The position numbers were made by a program, and so were the translations under genes. A stretch of DNA of 64,000 bases from Paralvinella palmiformis (taxonomy: Eukaryota > Annelida > Polychaeta > Terebellida > Alvinellidae). Positions within the stretch are counted from its first letter, which is position 1; the number at the start of each line of letters is the position of its first letter. Location of the stretch: assembly GCA_025642065.1 (NCBI GenBank), contig JAODUP010000450.1, forward strand, positions 147,501 to 211,500, in the 5' to 3' direction. The notes under the pieces are model-generated. The model searched no databases, was not told the DNA's origin, and saw only the letters and a program-made list of their open reading frames with translations. Shown here in pieces: positions 59,600 through 64,000 of the stretch.

Positions 59600-60789
59600 T
59601 TAGAAAGTGGACTTGTATGTAGTATACTCGTTAGTAGCTACTTCTAATATGAACACCCAATTAGAGAGTGGCATTGTATGCTGTATCTACTCATCCAGCA
59701 GCATGATTACAATGGATGATTATATCTATTAAATACCGGCAGAGATGGAAACACCTGATCCTGTTGTGAATCAACAGATAATGGACGAGACTTCCTGGTA
59801 CAGGCCAAAACGAAATGCCAATCAGAGGAAAAGGAAGACCACTATAGAGGAGATTGACCCATATCTTTCCTCCAAGCAATCAGGACTACAAGAAGGAGAT
59901 AAGGGAGCTCCGACATGTCTTAGTGCACGAGGAGGAGCAAGTACCCCCCTCAGTTGCTGGATAATCTCCAAATTCCTGAGGGGATGCGGATGGATATATC
60001 CCACAGGTGCCTCCTCGGCGCAGACGCAAGAGTCTTCAAATTCACAAGATACTTATGGAAGAGATTTGGGCTCTTAAAAGCGTGACATTCTAGTTGGCAT
60101 TTAAGGTCCAGCAATAAACAGACCGTCCTGATGGCAGTGAGTGATACACAGACCCTAAATTAGGACATAGAAACCGATGAGGTACTAGAGAAGACCTATC
60201 CAAGAGATGCTGGAGAAAACGACCCAACGATGATCTGCAAGGGTTTTCCATGGTGTGCAGATTCTCTGCCTGGAGATTTCCAGATATCAGTCATTGCGGG
60301 ATGGTTCATACATGCAACTGTCAGCAGCCGTAAGAAACAAGAAGACGGTTGTAAATGTGAAGAATACAAATGATATCTTCGTCTGTTGCGTTTTACGGTC
60401 TGGTCTATTTTAGCAGGGGATCATTTAGACAGACCCTCTGAGTATCCTACGGATGATGACTTGAACTTTATTGCGATTGAAGCCTAAATCCCATATCCAG
60501 AAGGTTGAACGACAGCTGCGACAAAGATGTTATTATCCACAGGCTCACCAAACAGCCCTCATGCATGCTCAGGAGAAGCCTGCAGTTAGCAGATAAGGCG
60601 GGCATATTTCATCACACCAACACCGAGAGCGCAAACACTTATCATAGTGCTATCTCCACAGCTGAAGTGCAGTGTGATAGGGAAGACGGCAGTGAGGGTG
60701 GAGAAGCCCGAAGCACCCCGATATTAACCCCACAAAGTACAATACATGGAATACACAGCATGATGACTCAAGGTGATGACTCAAGCGGA
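59600..60789. other. Probable flank or 5' part of the virus-like element, unassigned
   Basis: Base composition shifts to more GC from about 59,740. Interrupted plus-strand frames (59,745-60,077; 60,505-60,804) are rich in charged residues but match nothing I can name. A paired motif ATTAGARAGTGG/ATTAGAGAGTGG at 59,600 and 59,660 is a short local repeat. They probably belong to the polymerase-bearing element that follows. Confidence 0.35.
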
Positions 60790-61560
60790 CTGGCAGGCCT
60801 ATAACACTGCCGCAACTTGCCACATGTGCAAAAAGCCTCTTGGGGTTGAAAGTGTCCGTGACCACTGCCATAGCACTGTAAAATGGAGAGGTGTGGCCCA
60901 CAATGCCTGCAACCTAAAGCTTAGGATTAGCCCCAAAACTACAGCAATACCAGTTATCTTCCACAACCTGCGGGGTTTGACTCGCACCTCCTGATGCAAG
61001 CAATCTCGTAGGTGGAGGGCAGAACCTTTTGCATCCCACTCAATACGGATAAGTGCATCTTCTCCCTCGGGCAGCTTCGGTTCATCGATAGCTTCCAGTC
61101 CGGTGAACAAGCTTGTGTCAGCTAACCGACCTGAACCATTTCGTCTTACAGCCCAGTTTAAGCCAACAATGGTAAAGCGTGAGCTACTGCTGCGCAAGGG
61201 AATTTACTCCAACGAATATATGGACTCCTGGAAGCGCTTCGATGAGACCCAATTTCCAGCATAGTAGGTCTTCTACAGCAACTTTACTGGCGAACATATC
61301 AGTCACAAAGATTACTCCCACGCGTAAAATGTATGACATGTTTGACTGCTACATCTTGGAAGAGAATAGCGATCTCTGCTGCAATGGAGATGTTCTACTC
61401 ATGGCTCACATTTCCGAGACGTTCCGAAAGGCCAGGGAATGAGTTTGAGCTGTTTACAACCTACGATCAACATCTCTTTATAAAAATGGTGATGCGCTGC
61501 AGAATTTTCATAACCGGTTGAAGCGCTGCACGATGCCAACGACCCGATGAACGTCCACGC
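60776..61560 (+). pseudogene. Broken Polinton/Maverick-type DNA polymerase B fragment
   Basis: Several plus-strand stretches in shifting frames recall the protein-primed type B polymerase of Polinton/Maverick (adintovirus-like) elements. At 60,815-60,990: CHMCKKPLGVESVRDHCH, AHNACNLKLRI and IPVIFHNLRG, a zinc-binding region that precedes the exonuclease domain. At about 61,200-61,262: YSNEYMDSWKRFDETQFP, then a stop. At about 61,445-61,500: FELFTTYDQHLFI. At least three frameshifts and several stops separate them and the polymerase palm motifs are not seen. It is non-functional as it stands. Confidence 0.72.
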
Positions 61561-64000
61561 GGCCAGACCAAGCAGAAACACCATGTTTCGCCAGTAGCTG
61601 ACACACTGCGTCTATAAACTCGTATAGATGCATCAGAGAGTTTTAGCTACTAATGTGGCCTGGTGGACATCGTTTGGCACGAATACATCGAATTTTGGAC
61701 GTGGGATATGCCGAGGGATGGCAGTTATATATTTGTTAAATGAACTGCATCTCCAAACAATCCAGTGACACACCTTCAAAGATACTGAAGGTGACCGAGA
61801 GATTTGATTGTTGTGATCCCTGTCCAATATACGCAGGGGCTATATAAGATATTCGCAAAGCGAATAGCTAGCTTCCTGGCCATAAAATACGAAGCCACAA
61901 TCTATCAAGGAGATTGATGAGTTTCTAACAGGCTATACAGACTGACTCTGGGAGTTGCACAGTAGCCGCCCGAAGGTAGGCGTAGCTAAGCAGCAGGGGC
62001 ACATTTGTCACAAAGAGGCGAACTGTTCGTTCGGATCAGAGGCCCTGATATATTATTGCGGTGGCCCCATCTCCAACATCGCAGTGTACAAATCTTCATG
62101 GAGACCCATTGCATATGACTCAGAAAAGGAGGAAGAGGAGGGTGTTTTGGTGTTTGCTTTCCTGTGGAGACACTACATGCGCATATTGGCTGATTGCGGC
62201 ATCGATATCCTGAATTTGGTCAGCGGCAGCAATACAAATCTCGTTGTTGTAGCTATCCACGTGGCCTATGGGAAACAGCATGTTACCGGGTGCCATGCAA
62301 AGCCCTATTCCGAAGACAAAGTTGACCTCGTACTGCAGCACATCCTGGTAATGTTTGAATGCCGACAGAAGGTCAACTGGCGACGAGATCTGATACTCAG
62401 TGTTCGCCAAGAACTGCTGCTTTTGTGCATTAAAGACCACCCACAGATGCGCAGCATCAGTAACAAATGCGCGTACGCGTCTGAGTCTGTTCTCTAAGAA
62501 GTGCTACCTCGTAAACCCTGATGCTGTCTATTTAATCACTGGACACCAGATGGATTAATCCCTCTGATTTATCAAGGATGAGACTGTTCCATGTGTGCTC
62601 TCACCTGGGAAATATTTTGATGATATCCAAGTGAGCGACACCATCCCCGGTCCGTTTTTGCATAATATTCAAGCCCTGGCGTAATCTCCCACCGATTACC
62701 ATTTTTTTCCCTGGGTTTTTTTGGGCAACAAAAAAAAACAGAGGACACCCCCAATTTAGAACCCCGAACTCCTTATAAACTCATCTAGTTCATCTAGTAT
62801 TATGTGTGTCTGGTAGTACACGTGGTAGGTGTACACAGACCATGGCGTTAGCAGAGCTAGCATCCAGATAGTCATATGCTGCCAGCATCTATGCTGACAG
62901 GCCACAGCCAGTGGTGACACACTAGATAACAAAACTTGGTTCTGGCAGAATTGCATCTGGTCGGAATTCCACCCCTGAACACTCTTGTTTGAATATATGT
63001 TGAGCAGGTGATACTTATTGAACACATCAGGGTACTTAGTTTGGAATGTTGCTTCCTCACTGGGAATCATGTCCTGGATGTTTGGATGTATTAACTCAAC
63101 TTTGCTATTGGAGCTGAAGGCCTTGCTCTTCATAGTGGAAGTGTGTACCAAACACTCACCAGTGTTCAAAGACGGAAGGTGGTGAGCCTGCATCAATACA
63201 AACCCTCTGATTGGCCCCAGGACAGCAGGTCAGTACCTCTAAAACATCGTAGATGGGGACCCCTCCACCCTTCTGAAAACGGTCGTACCTGGGCGCCACT
63301 CATTTGGTGATAACAGCACCATACCAGTTTAAACCGAGTTAAGCGCTTGCGGAACGACACAGTGGACATATTGAAGATTGGGAAAGTTCATGGGAAAGTT
63401 CAAAGCAATAGCAATATTCCAATTTCTCCAGTACCTGAGGGTTTATTAACATGAACATTTATGGCATTGAAGCACATTTCGGAGAGATGCGGCAAAACGC
63501 GAATAGGACGAGCGAAGATTACCGAAGGCCAGCGACTCTATGCAGGGCACTCTTATCGTCGACTCCCCCGTGGCATCTCGAAGAGAGGCCATTATGGCAA
63601 AGACTGAGCGTTATCGACTACAATATTGCTGTTGGCCGCATCAGACATTGACATTTTGCAGTCATAAACTGTCCCTGGCGGAGGTATTCGTATCAGGAAC
63701 AGTACATACACAGAGTTTATTCAGCTCGGCTGGAATGATGCCGGAAACGTAGAACTGCGGCACATCAGTGAGACTGGCCAATATACAGTCGTTACGGGGT
63801 TCTCTCGTAGAGCCGGAGGAGCTATAATCACTTCTCTGACAGACCAGGCGGCAGAACATGACGCCGCAACTAAAACTATGTAGACACCCACTCTTCCGAA
63901 GTGCATTTTTAAGACACTAACGGTGATGGTCTCCTCCAATACTCACACCAAGCACCACCTGTTCAAATTCCCCGCAGAAAAAATTGTTACTAACGGGACA
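61561..64000. other. Rest of the virus-like element, unassigned
   Basis: The longest frame, 61,955-62,497 (plus, 180 codons), overlaps a minus frame 62,440-62,120, and I cannot say which, if either, was coding. A minus frame at 63,196-62,756 (146 codons) is likewise unrecognised. Codon composition and GC match the polymerase part, so these may be decayed capsid or other element genes; that is inference. No terminal inverted repeat is identifiable before the window ends. Confidence 0.35.

Noticed and set aside
62120..62440. Capsid gene of the virus-like element on the minus strand
   Set aside because: The frame is open but overlaps an equally long plus-strand frame, and I recognise no capsid motif with confidence, so I leave it unassigned.

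Overview
This window is animal (metazoan) nuclear DNA. Coding sequence is split into many short exons with GT/AG introns that are AT-rich and full of microsatellites, minisatellites, SINEs, MITE-like elements and decayed transposons. The domain repertoire (SUEL lectin, ShKT and WAP domains in one secreted protein, plus pogo, hAT, Polinton and non-LTR remnants) suits a marine invertebrate. I favour a lophotrochozoan, probably a mollusc, but that is inference. There is no bacterial or phage content. All intron/exon joins below were worked out by hand from splice signals, phase continuity and family resemblance.

Region 1 (about 279-24,115, plus strand): the 3' half of the ciliary gene CFAP44 (WDR52). 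I find 15 exons whose phases join exactly (2,637 nt, 878 codons plus TAA at 23,466-23,468). Together they encode the long coiled-coil C-terminal half of the axonemal tether/tetherhead protein. The WD40 half must lie upstream of the window. Its introns hold a decayed non-LTR retrotransposon (minus strand, ~1.4-3.7 kb), a pogo/Tigger-type element (7,968-8,856), a TIR element (14,849-15,621), a 42-copy 18-bp minisatellite (13.1-13.9 kb), tRNA-derived SINEs and a diverged repeat pair (3.64-4.48 and 11.46-12.06 kb).

Region 2 (about 24.1-30.9 kb): no convincing gene. It contains simple repeats, a complete minus-strand SINE with a 13-bp target-site duplication (27,569-27,947), and a second tRNA-headed SINE beside a large (GTCA)n array. 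A CpG-rich segment at 30.8-31.9 kb looks like the promoter and 5' end of the next gene.

Region 3 (about 31.2-56.0 kb, plus strand): a 20-coding-exon gene for a secreted protein of about 1,018 residues, again with exact phase continuity (3,057 nt). The order is signal peptide, WAP domain, two SUEL-type galactose-binding lectin domains, ten ShKT domains, a Thr-rich mucin-like linker of about 137 residues, and a C-terminal domain of about 165 residues that I cannot name. ShKT exons 3-4-5 and 6-7-8 are copies of one three-exon cassette. ShKT 2 has lost exactly the Cys1/Cys6 pair. A second, shortened copy of the last exon with its 3'UTR lies downstream at 58.2-59.2 kb. I read the product as a secreted, multivalent, glycan-binding mucosal or matrix protein. 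Nothing indicates a venom toxin. The introns hold a 43-copy 29-bp minisatellite open in all three minus frames, a second complete SINE with 13-bp TSD, a hAT-type BED zinc-finger fragment, inverted copies of an AATTCC-rich repeat, and three back-to-back palindromes.

Region 4 (about 59.6-64.0 kb): a decayed virus-like element. Several short plus-strand stretches in different frames resemble the type-B DNA polymerase of Polinton/Maverick elements. The rest of the region is unassigned and runs off the window.
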